From NCBI GenBank assembly GCA_963739135.1, contig CAVTZG010000020.1, positions 136,580 to 200,579 on the forward strand: a DNA stretch of 64,000 nt, read 5' to 3'. The position numbers and the translations under genes are program-made. This stretch comes from Palsa-504 sp963739135 (GTDB taxonomy: Bacteria > Actinomycetota > Actinomycetes > Streptosporangiales > Streptosporangiaceae). Shown in pieces: positions 24,136 to 33,030 of the stretch (the first letter of the stretch is position 1; every line of letters begins with the position of its first letter). The notes beneath the pieces are model-generated. The model searched no databases and was not told the DNA's origin. It worked only from the letters and a program-made list of their open reading frames with translations.

Positions 24136-25290
24136 ATGGCGTGGCCGAAGCTGAGAAACCGCAGGTCACACGACGAAGAAGTGACGCTCGGTAACGAAGG
24201 CGGTACGACACCGGAGGGGGCGCGGTGGCAACCCGTGGCATCGGAAGGTGCCACGACGGGTCGCGCGGCATATAGCCGTGCATCAAATAGCCGTGCATCA
24301 AATGGCAGTCCTGTTAACGGCGGGGCGGTAAACGGCAGCGGTAATGCCGATGCTGCCGGCAACTCGGCTGCCGCGGCCTGGCCCGGCGAGGACGAGGCCG
24401 ATTCCGGGGACGTGCAGTTCTGGGAGTGGTCGAAGTCGGATGAGTCGTTCGACCTGAACGACCCCGGGGATGGCGGGGACAGCCCGCCGGAGCGGGACCG
24501 CGACGCCGGCCGCTCGCGGAGCCCGGTGGTCACGCCGGTCCCCGTGCCGGAAGAACCGCAGGGCGAGGGCATCGGCCAGCACCTGGGCAACCTGACCCAC
24601 CTGTCGGAGGACCCGCGGTTGCGGGCCTGGCAGCGGCGGGTCATCATCGCGGTCATCGTCGGGGTGGTCTTCACCATCGTGCTGAACTGGCGGTACGGGC
24701 TCACCCTGGCCGTGCTGGCCGCCATCGCCGACACCGTTTACCGGTCAAGGACCACGTTCTACGCCCGGCCCGGGGTCCGGCTGACCGCCGCCCAGCGGCG
24801 GACCCTGAACCAGCTGCACCGGATGCGGCGCAAGGGCTACCGCGCCATGCACTGCTGCCCCATTCCCGGCAGCGAAGATCAGATCGACCACCTGGTGATC
24901 GGCCCGGCGGGCGTGTTCGCGATCGACTCCGATACCTGGGACAAGCGGACGCCGGTGCGGACCATGAACGGCCGGCAGCTGTGGCACGGGCCGCGCAGCA
25001 TGAAGGACCGGCTCGAGCACGCCCACTGGGAAGCCGCGCGGGCCGCCGAACTGCTGTCCCGTGAGCTCGGCAGCCCGGTCAGCGTCCGCCCGGCGATGGC
25101 CGTCTACGGGCCGAAGATCCCCTGGGTCGTGGCCACCATCAGGGACGTCGACGTATTCAGCGGCCCGCAGCTGCGCAAGTACCTGCGCCGCCGGGCCCGG
25201 CAGATGCGGGGGCAGCGGCTGACCGAAACCGACATCGAGCGGATCGAGGCGGCCGCCAGGAAGGCGTTCCCCGAGGACCCGCCGGCCTGA
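24136..25290 (+). CDS. NERD-domain membrane protein
   Basis: 384 residues. A long polar, low-complexity N-terminal region (1-155) is followed by two hydrophobic segments (about 170-200, VIIAVIVGVVFTIVLNW and LTLAVLAAIADTVY). The NERD (nuclease-related) domain follows: KGYRAMHCCPIPGSEDQIDHLVIGPAGVFAID (split over about 235-265), then KDRLEHAHWEAARAAELL. The Asp of QIDHLVIG corresponds to the nuclease-like active-site position. A short tandem duplication encoding NSRAS-like residues sits at about 24273-24302. The partner DNA or protein is unknown. It diverges from the amidase gene and precedes ilvD. Confidence 0.82.
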   Translation: MAWPKLRNRRSHDEEVTLGNEGGTTPEGARWQPVASEGATTGRAAYSRASNSRASNGSPVNGGAVNGSGNADAAGNSAAAAWPGEDEADSGDVQFWEWSKSDESFDLNDPGDGGDSPPERDRDAGRSRSPVVTPVPVPEEPQGEGIGQHLGNLTHLSEDPRLRAWQRRVIIAVIVGVVFTIVLNWRYGLTLAVLAAIADTVYRSRTTFYARPGVRLTAAQRRTLNQLHRMRRKGYRAMHCCPIPGSEDQIDHLVIGPAGVFAIDSDTWDKRTPVRTMNGRQLWHGPRSMKDRLEHAHWEAARAAELLSRELGSPVSVRPAMAVYGPKIPWVVATIRDVDVFSGPQLRKYLRRRARQMRGQRLTETDIERIEAAARKAFPEDPPA

Positions 25291-25355
25291 CCTGCCGCCC
25301 CGGTAGGCTGGTTTGCCTGTAGCTTTCCAGCTTTCCAGCTAAGGGGAGATCGGTT

Positions 25356-27218
25356 ATGCCTCCGCTTCGGTCCCGGACGGTCACGCACGGCAGAAACATG
25401 GCGGGCGCCCGCGCCCTGCTGCGGGCCACCGGCGTAGCCAGGGAAGACATCGGCAAGCCGATCATCGCGGTGGCCAACAGCTTCACCGAGTTCGTCCCCG
25501 GGCACGTGCACCTGCGGGAGGTCGGCCAGGTCGTTGCTGCTGCGGTGCGCGAGGCCGGGGCGATCCCGCGCGAGTTCAACACGATCGCGGTAGACGACGG
25601 CATCGCGATGGGGCACGGCGGCATGCTGTACTCGCTGCCGAGCCGGGAGCTGATCGCCGACTCGGTCGAGTACATGGTCAACGCGCACTGCGCCGACGCC
25701 ATGATCTGCATCTCGAACTGCGACAAGATCACGCCGGGCATGCTCATCGCCACCATGCGGCTGAACATCCCGACCGTGTTCGTATCCGGCGGCCCGATGG
25801 AGGCGGGCGCGCCCGCGGGCCTTTCCGGTTCTTCCGGCCGGAAGCTGGACCTGATCGACTCCATGGTGGCCTCCGCGGATCCCTCCGTGTCCGACGATCA
25901 GCTGCTGGCCATGGAGGAATCCGCCTGCCCGACCTGCGGATCCTGCTCGGGCATGTTCACCGCCAACTCGATGAACTGCCTGACCGAGGCGATCGGCCTG
26001 GCCCTGCCGGGCAACGGCAGCACGCTGGCCACGCACTCGGCGCGGCGCGGGCTGTTCGAGCGGGCCGGCGCTTTGATCGCGGCGATCACGCGGCAGTACT
26101 ACGCCGACGGGGATTCCTCGGTGCTGCCCAGGTCGATCGCGAGCCGGGACGCGTTCGAGAACGCGATGGCCCTGGACGTGGCCATGGGCGGGTCGACCAA
26201 CACGATCCTGCACCTGCTGGCCGCCGCGCACGAGGCGGGCGTGAACTTCGGGCTGAAGGAGATCGACGAGCTGTCCCGCCGGGTGCCGTGCCTGTGCAAG
26301 GTGGCGCCGAGCAGCAGCTACCACCTCGAGGACGTGCACCGGGCCGGCGGCATCCCGTCGATCCTGGCCGAGCTGAACCGGGCCGGGCTGCTGAACCGCG
26401 GGGTGCGTACCGTGCACAGCAAGTCGCTGCAGGAGTTCCTTGATCTTTGGGACCTGAGGTCTGACTCGGTTTCTGCTGACGCCGTGGAGCTGTACCACGC
26501 CGCGCCGGGCGGGGTGCGGACCATCAGGCCTTACTCGCAGTCTTCTCGCTGGGAGACGCTGGATACCGACCGGGCCGGCGGCTGCATCCGGGACGCGTCG
26601 CACGCGTACACGGCAGACGGCGGCCTGGCCGTGCTGTACGGGAACCTGGCCCCGGACGGCGCCATCGTCAAGACCGCCGGCGTGCCGGAGGAGCTGTGGA
26701 CGTTCTCCGGCCCGGCCGTGGTGTTCGAGAGCCAGGAGGACGCGGTGGCGGGCATCCTGGGCGGCGCGGTGCGCTCCGGGGACGTTGTCGTGATCCGGTA
26801 TGAGGGCCCGCGCGGCGGCCCGGGCATGCAGGAGATGCTGTACCCGACCAGCTTCCTCAAGGGCAAGGGCCTCGGCCGGGCCTGCGCGCTGATCACTGAC
26901 GGGCGGTTCTCCGGCGGGACTTCCGGCCTGTCGATCTGCCACGTCGCGCCCGAGGCGGCGGCGGGCGGTGTTATCGCGGTCGTCGAGAACGGCGACACGG
27001 TGGTGATCGACATCCCGCGTCGGGAGCTGCGGGTGGACGTGCCCGATGCCGAGCTTGCTCGTCGTCGTGACCAGGTGCGGGCTTTGCTCGGGTCCTACCG
27101 GCCCGCGGACCGGCAGCGGCCGGTCAGCGCGGCCCTGCAGGTCTACGCGGCCATGGCCACCTCGGCCTCGACCGGCGCGGCCCGCGACATCTCGCTCATC
27201 GCCCACCCGGACAAGTGA
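25356..27218 (+). CDS. ilvD: Dihydroxy-acid dehydratase
   Basis: 620 residues, full length. It dehydrates 2,3-dihydroxy-isovalerate and -methylvalerate in valine, isoleucine and leucine synthesis. Iron-sulfur and active-site signatures are CISNCDKITPGM (Cys118 and Cys122) and ACPTCGSCSGMFTANSMNCL (first Cys at 191). C-terminal GRFSGGTSGLSICHVAPEAA is also conserved. An AAGGGGAG ribosome-binding site lies about 11 bp upstream of the ATG. It overlaps the acetyltransferase start by 4 bp (GTGA). No leader peptide or T-box was recognised upstream. Confidence 0.96.
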   Translation: MPPLRSRTVTHGRNMAGARALLRATGVAREDIGKPIIAVANSFTEFVPGHVHLREVGQVVAAAVREAGAIPREFNTIAVDDGIAMGHGGMLYSLPSRELIADSVEYMVNAHCADAMICISNCDKITPGMLIATMRLNIPTVFVSGGPMEAGAPAGLSGSSGRKLDLIDSMVASADPSVSDDQLLAMEESACPTCGSCSGMFTANSMNCLTEAIGLALPGNGSTLATHSARRGLFERAGALIAAITRQYYADGDSSVLPRSIASRDAFENAMALDVAMGGSTNTILHLLAAAHEAGVNFGLKEIDELSRRVPCLCKVAPSSSYHLEDVHRAGGIPSILAELNRAGLLNRGVRTVHSKSLQEFLDLWDLRSDSVSADAVELYHAAPGGVRTIRPYSQSSRWETLDTDRAGGCIRDASHAYTADGGLAVLYGNLAPDGAIVKTAGVPEELWTFSGPAVVFESQEDAVAGILGGAVRSGDVVVIRYEGPRGGPGMQEMLYPTSFLKGKGLGRACALITDGRFSGGTSGLSICHVAPEAAAGGVIAVVENGDTVVIDIPRRELRVDVPDAELARRRDQVRALLGSYRPADRQRPVSAALQVYAAMATSASTGAARDISLIAHPDK

Positions 27219-27787
27219 GCCCGGCTTCGCCCTCGGAGCTGGCCGCCGGTTTCGTGCGCCCGGCCCGGGAGGGGGACGCCAGCGACCTGGCCCGGGTGCA
27301 GGTCGCTTCGTGGCGGTGTGGCCTGGCCGGGATCGTGCCGCCGGCCCTGCTGGCCGAGCTGACCGGCGAGGAGGCGTCGGCGGTATGGCGCGACCGGTGG
27401 CGGGAGGCGATCACCAGCCCGCCGACCAGCCGGCACCACGTGCTGGCAGCCGTTTACGGGGCACCGCCTCGTGAGGTGGTGGGATTCGCCTCGGCCGGGC
27501 CCGCCACCGACGCCGACCGCTGGCCGGGCACCGACGCCGAAATCTACGAGTTCCGGGTGTCGCCGGAACGGACCAGGCAAGGGCACGGCGGCCGGCTGCT
27601 GCACGCGGTCGCGGACACGCTCGTCGCCGACGGGTTCCACACCATGTCCGCCTGGGTCCTGGAGGCCGATGCCGCACTGCGGCATTTCCTCTCCTCGGCC
27701 GGGTGGGCCCCCGACGGGGCGCGGGGCGAGCTAGACGTGGGCACGGCCGTCCCCGTGATACGCCTGCACACCACGATCAGCGAGTGA
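27215..27787 (+). CDS. GNAT-family N-acetyltransferase
   Basis: 190 residues from a GTG coupled to the ilvD stop. The GNAT fold begins at FVRPAREGDASDLARVQVASW. The acetyl-CoA loop is in the strand EIYEFRVSPERTRQGHGGRLL (R-x-x-G-x-G/A pattern, near 112-126), and C-terminal AWVLEADAALRHFLSSAGW corresponds to motif B. The acceptor is unknown. Translational coupling to ilvD suggests co-expression rather than a role in branched-chain synthesis. Confidence 0.85.
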   Translation: MSPASPSELAAGFVRPAREGDASDLARVQVASWRCGLAGIVPPALLAELTGEEASAVWRDRWREAITSPPTSRHHVLAAVYGAPPREVVGFASAGPATDADRWPGTDAEIYEFRVSPERTRQGHGGRLLHAVADTLVADGFHTMSAWVLEADAALRHFLSSAGWAPDGARGELDVGTAVPVIRLHTTISE

Positions 27788-27810
27788 CCCGGTGCGCCTA
27801 GGATCTGTCC

Positions 27811-28683
27811 GTGGCTGAAACACGGGAGTGGCTGGCGGGGACGCGGCCCAGGACGTTGCCCGCGGCGGTCGTGCCGGTGCTGATCGGCACGGGCGTCGCC
27901 TTGGGCTACAGCCGGTTCTCCTGGTGGCGGGCACTGCTGGCCCTGGTAGTAGCGCTCGCGCTGCAGGTCGGCGTCAACTTCGCCAACGACTACAGCGACG
28001 GCGTGCGCGGCTCAGACGCCAAGCGGGTCGGACCGGTGCGGCTGGTCGCCGCGGGGCTCGCGCCGCCGCGGCAGGTGCTTGTCGCGGCGCTGGGGTGTTT
28101 CTTCGTAGCGGGCCTGGCCGGGCTGGCGCTGGCCGCGGTGACATCCTGGTGGCTGGTGGCGGTGGGCGCCGCGTGCGTAGCCGCCGCCTGGTTCTACACC
28201 GGCGGCCCGCGGCCGTACGGGTACAGCGGTCTGGGCGAAGTGTTCGTGTTCGCGTTCTTCGGCGTGGTCGCGGTGGCGGGTACGGCCTACGTGCAGATGG
28301 ACCGCCTCAGCTGGCTTGGGCTGGCCGCCTCGGTACCGGCCGGGCTGCTGGCCTGCGGCCTGCTGATGGTCAACAACCTGCGCGACATCAAGACCGACAC
28401 ACAGGCGGGCAAGCGGACCCTGGCGGTCATGCTCGGCGACGCCCGCAGCCGGGCGACGTACGTGGCGACGCTGCTGGTGCCGTTCGGCGTCGCGGCGCTG
28501 CTCGCCGCCTTCCGGCCGTTCACGCTGCTGGTGGCGCTGGCGTTGCCGCTGGCGCGGATGCCGGTGCGTTCGGTCCGGGCCGGGGCGTCCGGGCCGGCGC
28601 TGATCAAGGCGCTGGGCCAGACCGGGCGGCTGCAGCTGGCCTTCGGGATCGCGTTCACGATCGGCTTGGCCATCCGGGTCTAG
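27811..28683 (+). CDS. menA: 1,4-dihydroxy-2-naphthoate polyprenyltransferase
   Basis: 290 residues with eight or nine hydrophobic segments. UbiA-family motifs: first aspartate-rich site NFANDYSDGVRGSD (about 51-64) and second site NNLRDIKTDTQAGKRT (about 187-202). The N-terminus MAETREWLAGTRPRTLPAAVVPV is characteristic of MenA. It attaches the prenyl chain to DHNA at the membrane, the step before menaquinone methylation. Start GTG at 27811. Other men genes are not within view. Complete. Confidence 0.93.
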   Translation: MAETREWLAGTRPRTLPAAVVPVLIGTGVALGYSRFSWWRALLALVVALALQVGVNFANDYSDGVRGSDAKRVGPVRLVAAGLAPPRQVLVAALGCFFVAGLAGLALAAVTSWWLVAVGAACVAAAWFYTGGPRPYGYSGLGEVFVFAFFGVVAVAGTAYVQMDRLSWLGLAASVPAGLLACGLLMVNNLRDIKTDTQAGKRTLAVMLGDARSRATYVATLLVPFGVAALLAAFRPFTLLVALALPLARMPVRSVRAGASGPALIKALGQTGRLQLAFGIAFTIGLAIRV

Positions 28684-28808
28684 TGGCAGGTCCCGGGGCT
28701 GGAACCTGCCGGCGGCCCGAAATTTGTTGCTGAGCTCCCGTTATTTTGTTCCGGAGTTCCGCATTCCCCGGCGGTCGATGTTGTCCATCGCCCTGCGGCC
28801 GCATGAGT

Positions 28809-29204
28809 TCATCGGTCGCGGTCCGGGATCGGCTCGGCTAGCGCCGCCCGCGAGGAAGGCGCCTGGAAGGGGTCGGCGAAGTACTGGGTCTCGTGGGTTA
28901 CCAGATCGTCGGTGAACTCCATGACGCTCACCGAGTAGGTGGGCACGCCGTCATAGGTGATCACGCACTCGCTCACCCAAAGGTCGCCGCCGCCCCGGAT
29001 CCGGAGGACGGTGAAGCGGCGTTTGGCCGGGTGCCCGTCGCGTTGTGCCTGGATCTTCGACCGGCTCCGGAAGCGCTCTCCGGACTGCGGGTAGTCCAGG
29101 ATCGCGTCTGCAGCGTAGATCGCGTTCTCAGTGTCGGTGTCCCCGCGGTCGGAGGCCGTCCAGTGCTGCTCTAGCCGGGCGCGGGTCCTGGCGTCACTAT
29201 CCAT
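28809..29204 (-). CDS. SnoaL/NTF2-like fold protein
   Basis: 131 residues. An N-terminal helix (RARLEQHWTASDRGDTDTENAIYAADA, split over about 8-34) leads to DYPQSGERFRSRSKIQAQR and the strands FTVLRIRGGGDLWVSECVITYD and YSVSVMEFTDDLVTHETQYF. This is the cone-shaped SnoaL-like layout common in small actinobacterial proteins. No catalytic residues can be assigned. Isolated gene, convergent with menA. Confidence 0.75.
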   Translation of the reverse strand: MDSDARTRARLEQHWTASDRGDTDTENAIYAADAILDYPQSGERFRSRSKIQAQRDGHPAKRRFTVLRIRGGGDLWVSECVITYDGVPTYSVSVMEFTDDLVTHETQYFADPFQAPSSRAALAEPIPDRDR

Positions 29205-29550
29205 GTCCTGTTCACCTAAGCCTCATCAGTAGCAGGAATCTTACTGCAGCGCGGCTCGGATCTCGCCTGATCGGGGTTCGGCCGGGAGGCGGTCCGCACA
29301 CGGCTGGGTTAGTACGGGGTAATGCGTTGGCCTTCACAGTCGCTGCTGAGCGCGGCCGGTCGCGCCGGTAAATACCCGGGCCGGTGCCCTGGTCGTGTCA
29401 AGCCCGCCCTAGGCCAGGGTGCCGACCAGGGTCTTCAAGGGCGCGAGCGGCTCGCCCCAAGCGCGACCGTAAGCGCAGTACCAGCGCGCAGATGAAACCA
29501 CCGCCGGGGCGGTGCGCTCTGGCTGGCCGCTTGCGTGAGAAGGTGAGCCA
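29205..29550. other. Intergenic region between divergent SnoaL-like and MOSC-fusion genes
   Basis: About 345 bp. It must contain promoters for both divergent genes. I see a GAAGGTGAG ribosome-binding site just before the MOSC-fusion GTG at 29551 and no other convincing gene, RNA or repeat. Confidence 0.5.
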
Positions 29551-31324
29551 GTGGTGACTTCGGGGCAGCGGGCCGGCGGTCTGCTGTCGGTCAATGTGGG
29601 AATGCCGCGGGACGTGACCTGGCGCGGCAAGACGGTGCACACGGCGGTGTGGAAGAAGCCGGTCGCCGGGCCGCGGATGGTGCGGCGGCTCAATATCGAC
29701 GGTGACGGGCAGGGTGATCTGGCCGGGCACGGCGGCGAGCAGCGGGCGGTGTTCGTCTACCAGATCGAGTCCTACCGGTACTGGCAGGACCAGCTGGGCC
29801 GGGATGACTTCGAGTACGGGCAGTTCGGGGAGAACTTCACCGTGCAGGGACTGGCCGACGATCAGGTATGCATCGGCGACCGGTACCGGATAGGCGGCGC
29901 GGTTTTCGAGGTAACCCAGCCGCGGGTCACCTGCTTCCGGGTGGGCATCCGGATGAATGATCCCCAGATGCCCGCGCTGCTGGTTTCCCATCACCGGCCC
30001 GGGTTCTATTTCCGCGTGCTGACCGAGGGCACGGTGGAGGCCGGGCAGGAGATCATCAAGGTTGCCTCCGGCCCGGAGGGCATGACGGTCGCGGAGATGG
30101 ACGCCCTGCTGTACCTGCCCGGGCATCCCCGGCAGCAGGTGCTGCGCGCGCTGCGTATCCCGGCGCTCAGCGGCGGGTGGAAAGCCTCGTTCCAGGAGAT
30201 GCTCGACCAGCCCGGGCAGCCCGCCGGCAACGCCGGCCTAACCGAAGCGAGCCCGCCGCCGGCGTGGCCCGGGTTCCGGCCGCTGGCCGTGACCGGAATC
30301 GGCCGGGAGAGCGAGACGGTGATCTCGGTGCACCTGGCCGATCCCGGGGGCGGGAGCGTGCCGGCCGCCCTGCCCGGACAGTTCCTGACCCTGCGCCTGC
30401 ATCCTGACCCCGCCGGGCGGCCGCTGCTGCGCAGCTACTCGCTGTCGGGACCCCCGGGCGCCCGCGACTACCGCATCAGCGTCAAGCGGGAGGAACACGG
30501 CGCCGGCCAGCCAGTTCCTGCACACCCGGGTGCGGGCGGGTGACCTGCTGGAGGCAGCCGCGCCGCGCGGCACCTTCACCCTGCGCCCGGGCCAGGCGCC
30601 GGTTCTGCTGATCAGCGCGGGTGTCGGCGCGACACCGGTGCTGGCCATGCTGCACGCGCTGGCCGCTGCCCGGTCCAGCCGGGACATCTGGTGGCTGCAC
30701 GGCGCGCGCCGCCGCGCCGATGAGCCGTTCGCAGCAGAATCCCGCGCCCTGCTGGCCGCGCTCCCCAGCGCACACCGGCACATCTGCTACAGCAGCCCGG
30801 ACCCTGATGACAGCCAGGGCCGCGACTACGACACGGCGGGACGCCTGTCGGCACCGGTCCTTGCCGCCCTGGACCTGCCCCACGACGCCGATGCCTACCT
30901 GTGCGGACCCCCCGCGTTCATGGCAGATATATCCGCTGCCCTGGCCGTGGTCGGTATCCAGGCGGCCCGCATCCGCACCGAGGTCTTCGGCGCCGGGCCC
31001 GCGCAGACGCCCGGCATCGCACCCACGGCCGCCCGCCGGCCGCACCCGCCGGCCGGCCAGCCAGGCAGCGGCCCCCTGGTCGCGTTCGCGCGCAGCGACC
31101 TGAACGCGCGCTGGGACCCCGGCTACGCCAGCCTGCTCGAGTTCGCCGAAGCCTGCGACGTTCCGGTGCGCTGGTCATGCCGCGCCGGAGTGTGCCACAC
31201 CTGCGAGACAACGGTCATGTCCGGAACAGTCCGCTACGCCCCCGCCCCGGTCGATGACCCCGCCGACGGCAGCGTACTGATCTGCTGCTCACAGCCACGC
31301 GACAACCTGGTCCTCGACCTGTGA
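29551..31324 (+). pseudogene. MOSC-ferredoxin reductase-[2Fe-2S] fusion protein, one frameshift
   Basis: Three modules in one locus. A YiiM-type MOSC domain (about 10-160; MVRRLNIDGDGQGDLAGHGG, FGENFTVQGL, QPRVTCFRVGIRM) probably binds a sulfur-carried group or pyranopterin cofactor. A flavin/NAD(P)H reductase (about 240-470; RSYSLSGPPGARDYRISVK, LISAGVGATPVLAML, AYLCGPPAFM) follows, then a plant-type [2Fe-2S] ferredoxin domain with CRAGVCHTC and a last Cys at ICCSQP. The frame changes near 30497-30505 between KREEHG and PASQFLHTRVRAG; one base restores about 590 residues. The architecture itself is known; the frameshift may be a sequencing error. Confidence 0.85.
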
Positions 31325-31596
31325 CCGCCCCGCTAGCCGCAGGCGTGCCCGGCAGGCCGGGCTGAGGTCAAAATACCCACCTGCGCACGCATCGCTGATT
31401 CGGGCCTGCCCGAGATCTCTAGGACACGTCAGAGAACAGGAGGGAACCAGATAGCCGATTCTGCGTATGCTCTGGGGGCTGACGAGAGACACTTGAGACC
31501 AAATGCACGGTATCAGCGGCATCACGGCTGTTGGCGCGGTACCCTGCCCCGTAATCCCAGATGGTGAGCTAGGGGCGCTGGGCGGCGCCTGAGTTC
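31325..31596. other. Intergenic region upstream of the HTH protein
   Basis: 272 bp between the MOSC-fusion stop and the HTH gene. No tRNA, clear terminator or repeat recognised. It presumably contains the promoter of the HTH gene. Confidence 0.4.
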
Positions 31597-33030
31597 ATGC
31601 GTGTCCAGCGGGAAGGTGCCCAGTTGCAAGCGCGGGGAATGTGGTCGGCCGGCCAAGCCGACGATAAGGCGCGGTTTCTTGCCGACCTTCGCGCCTTGCG
31701 CGATGCAGCCGCGGTGGGGTACGAAGAGCTTTCGGCCCGGACCCATTTCCCGAGCGACATCCTGAAGGAAGCCGAGAACGGCCCGGCTCTGCCGACCCTG
31801 CCCATCCTGGCCGCGTACGTGCGCGCCTGCGACGGAGAAGTGCCTGAATGGGAGGAACGGTGGCGGCGTCTGGGCTCGGAGGCCTGGGCTGACCCCAGCC
31901 TCCCGGTCAGGCCGGCGGGCGCGAGCCCGGCGGCGGCCGCTGGGGCCCGCGCGGCCGTCAGCATGGCCCCGCCGGATGTCTACGACCCGGAGCGGATCAG
32001 GGCGGCGCTCAGGGGCGGCCACGGGCGTTCGGACACCGCCATCGCGAGCCGGGGCGCGGCTGCGGCTGCGGCGAGTACGGCGAGCGCGGCCCCGCAAGGC
32101 TCGCCCGCGCCGGACAGCCCCTCGGGCTGGAGCGCCCGGCCCGGCTGGGACGATGCCGCGGCCTTGCCCGGCACGACGGGCCCGGAGGGGCTCAGGGACT
32201 GGGACGCATACCAGGGGCAGGACGCCAGCCAGGGCTGGGGGGCTGGGACGGGCCAGGACGCAAGGCAGACCCAGAGCTGGGACGCGAGGCAGGAGCACGA
32301 CGCATGCCAAGGCTGGGACCCGAGGCAGGAGCAGGACGCAAGCCAAGGATGGGATGCGAGGCAGGAGCAGGACGCAAGCCAAGGCTGGGATGGCGAGGCG
32401 AGCCAGGGTGGTGGCGGCTGGTTTGAGTCCAGTTCGCGAGGCAGCGGCGCGGGCCAGTACGGCGGGTCGCGCCGGAGCAACGGCCAGAATGGGGATGGAG
32501 CCCAGAACCGGGATGCCGCGGCGGACGCGGGGACGAACGGGAACCATCACGGGGGGCAGGACGACGTGTCGTTCGGTCTCGCGGCTACGGTGACGCCGGA
32601 CCTCAGCTCGGCCCCGGAATCGATCTGGCACGATCCGTTCTCCGCCTCCTGGCTGCACGACAGTGAGCTGACCGCCCCGCCGGGAGCGGGCACCCAGCGG
32701 CCGGACGGCGCCGACACTCAGCCGAAGACGCAGGACGGCGGCACCCGGCCGATGCCAGCCCGCACGGACGCCTGGGCACCCGCCGACCGGAACCGGACGG
32801 TTCCCGTCCCGGCTCAGGCACAGGAATCGGTCCTGGAGGGCGTGATCGCCGAGCCGCCGCCCGAGGCCGAGACCGTCGCGGCCACTGCCGCACAGGCTCC
32901 CCAGGCTCCGCGCGCGGCGGCCGAGGCGCCGGCCAAGCGCCACTCCGACCGGTACTATCCGATGCGGCTGGTGCTGGTCATCGTGGTGGCCGCGCTCATC
33001 GGCAGCGTCCTGGTGCTGTTGCTCAGATAG
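31597..33030 (+). CDS. HTH-domain protein with repeat-rich linker and C-terminal membrane anchor
   Basis: 477 residues from the ATG at 31597; an ATG at 31639 is an alternative. Residues about 24-98 are an XRE-like HTH module of the actinobacterial type (FLADLRALRDAA, LPILAAYVRACDG, EWEERWRRLG). A polar, presumably disordered region of about 350 residues follows, including 12-residue repeats QGWDARQEQDAS near 225-270. The last about 25 residues are one transmembrane helix (MRLVLVIVVAALIGSVLVLLL). It may tether a DNA- or protein-binding module to the membrane. It is convergent with the SPFH gene, overlapping it by 8 bp. The paralogous HTH module occurs in the protein at 35058. Confidence 0.78.
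   Translation: MRVQREGAQLQARGMWSAGQADDKARFLADLRALRDAAAVGYEELSARTHFPSDILKEAENGPALPTLPILAAYVRACDGEVPEWEERWRRLGSEAWADPSLPVRPAGASPAAAAGARAAVSMAPPDVYDPERIRAALRGGHGRSDTAIASRGAAAAAASTASAAPQGSPAPDSPSGWSARPGWDDAAALPGTTGPEGLRDWDAYQGQDASQGWGAGTGQDARQTQSWDARQEHDACQGWDPRQEQDASQGWDARQEQDASQGWDGEASQGGGGWFESSSRGSGAGQYGGSRRSNGQNGDGAQNRDAAADAGTNGNHHGGQDDVSFGLAATVTPDLSSAPESIWHDPFSASWLHDSELTAPPGAGTQRPDGADTQPKTQDGGTRPMPARTDAWAPADRNRTVPVPAQAQESVLEGVIAEPPPEAETVAATAAQAPQAPRAAAEAPAKRHSDRYYPMRLVLVIVVAALIGSVLVLLLR
32275..32400 (+). repeat. About three tandem 36-bp repeats encoding QGWDARQEQDAS
   Basis: Near-identical in-frame 36-bp units within the disordered linker of the HTH/TM protein, bordered by more diverged QGW-containing units. 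Confidence 0.85.
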
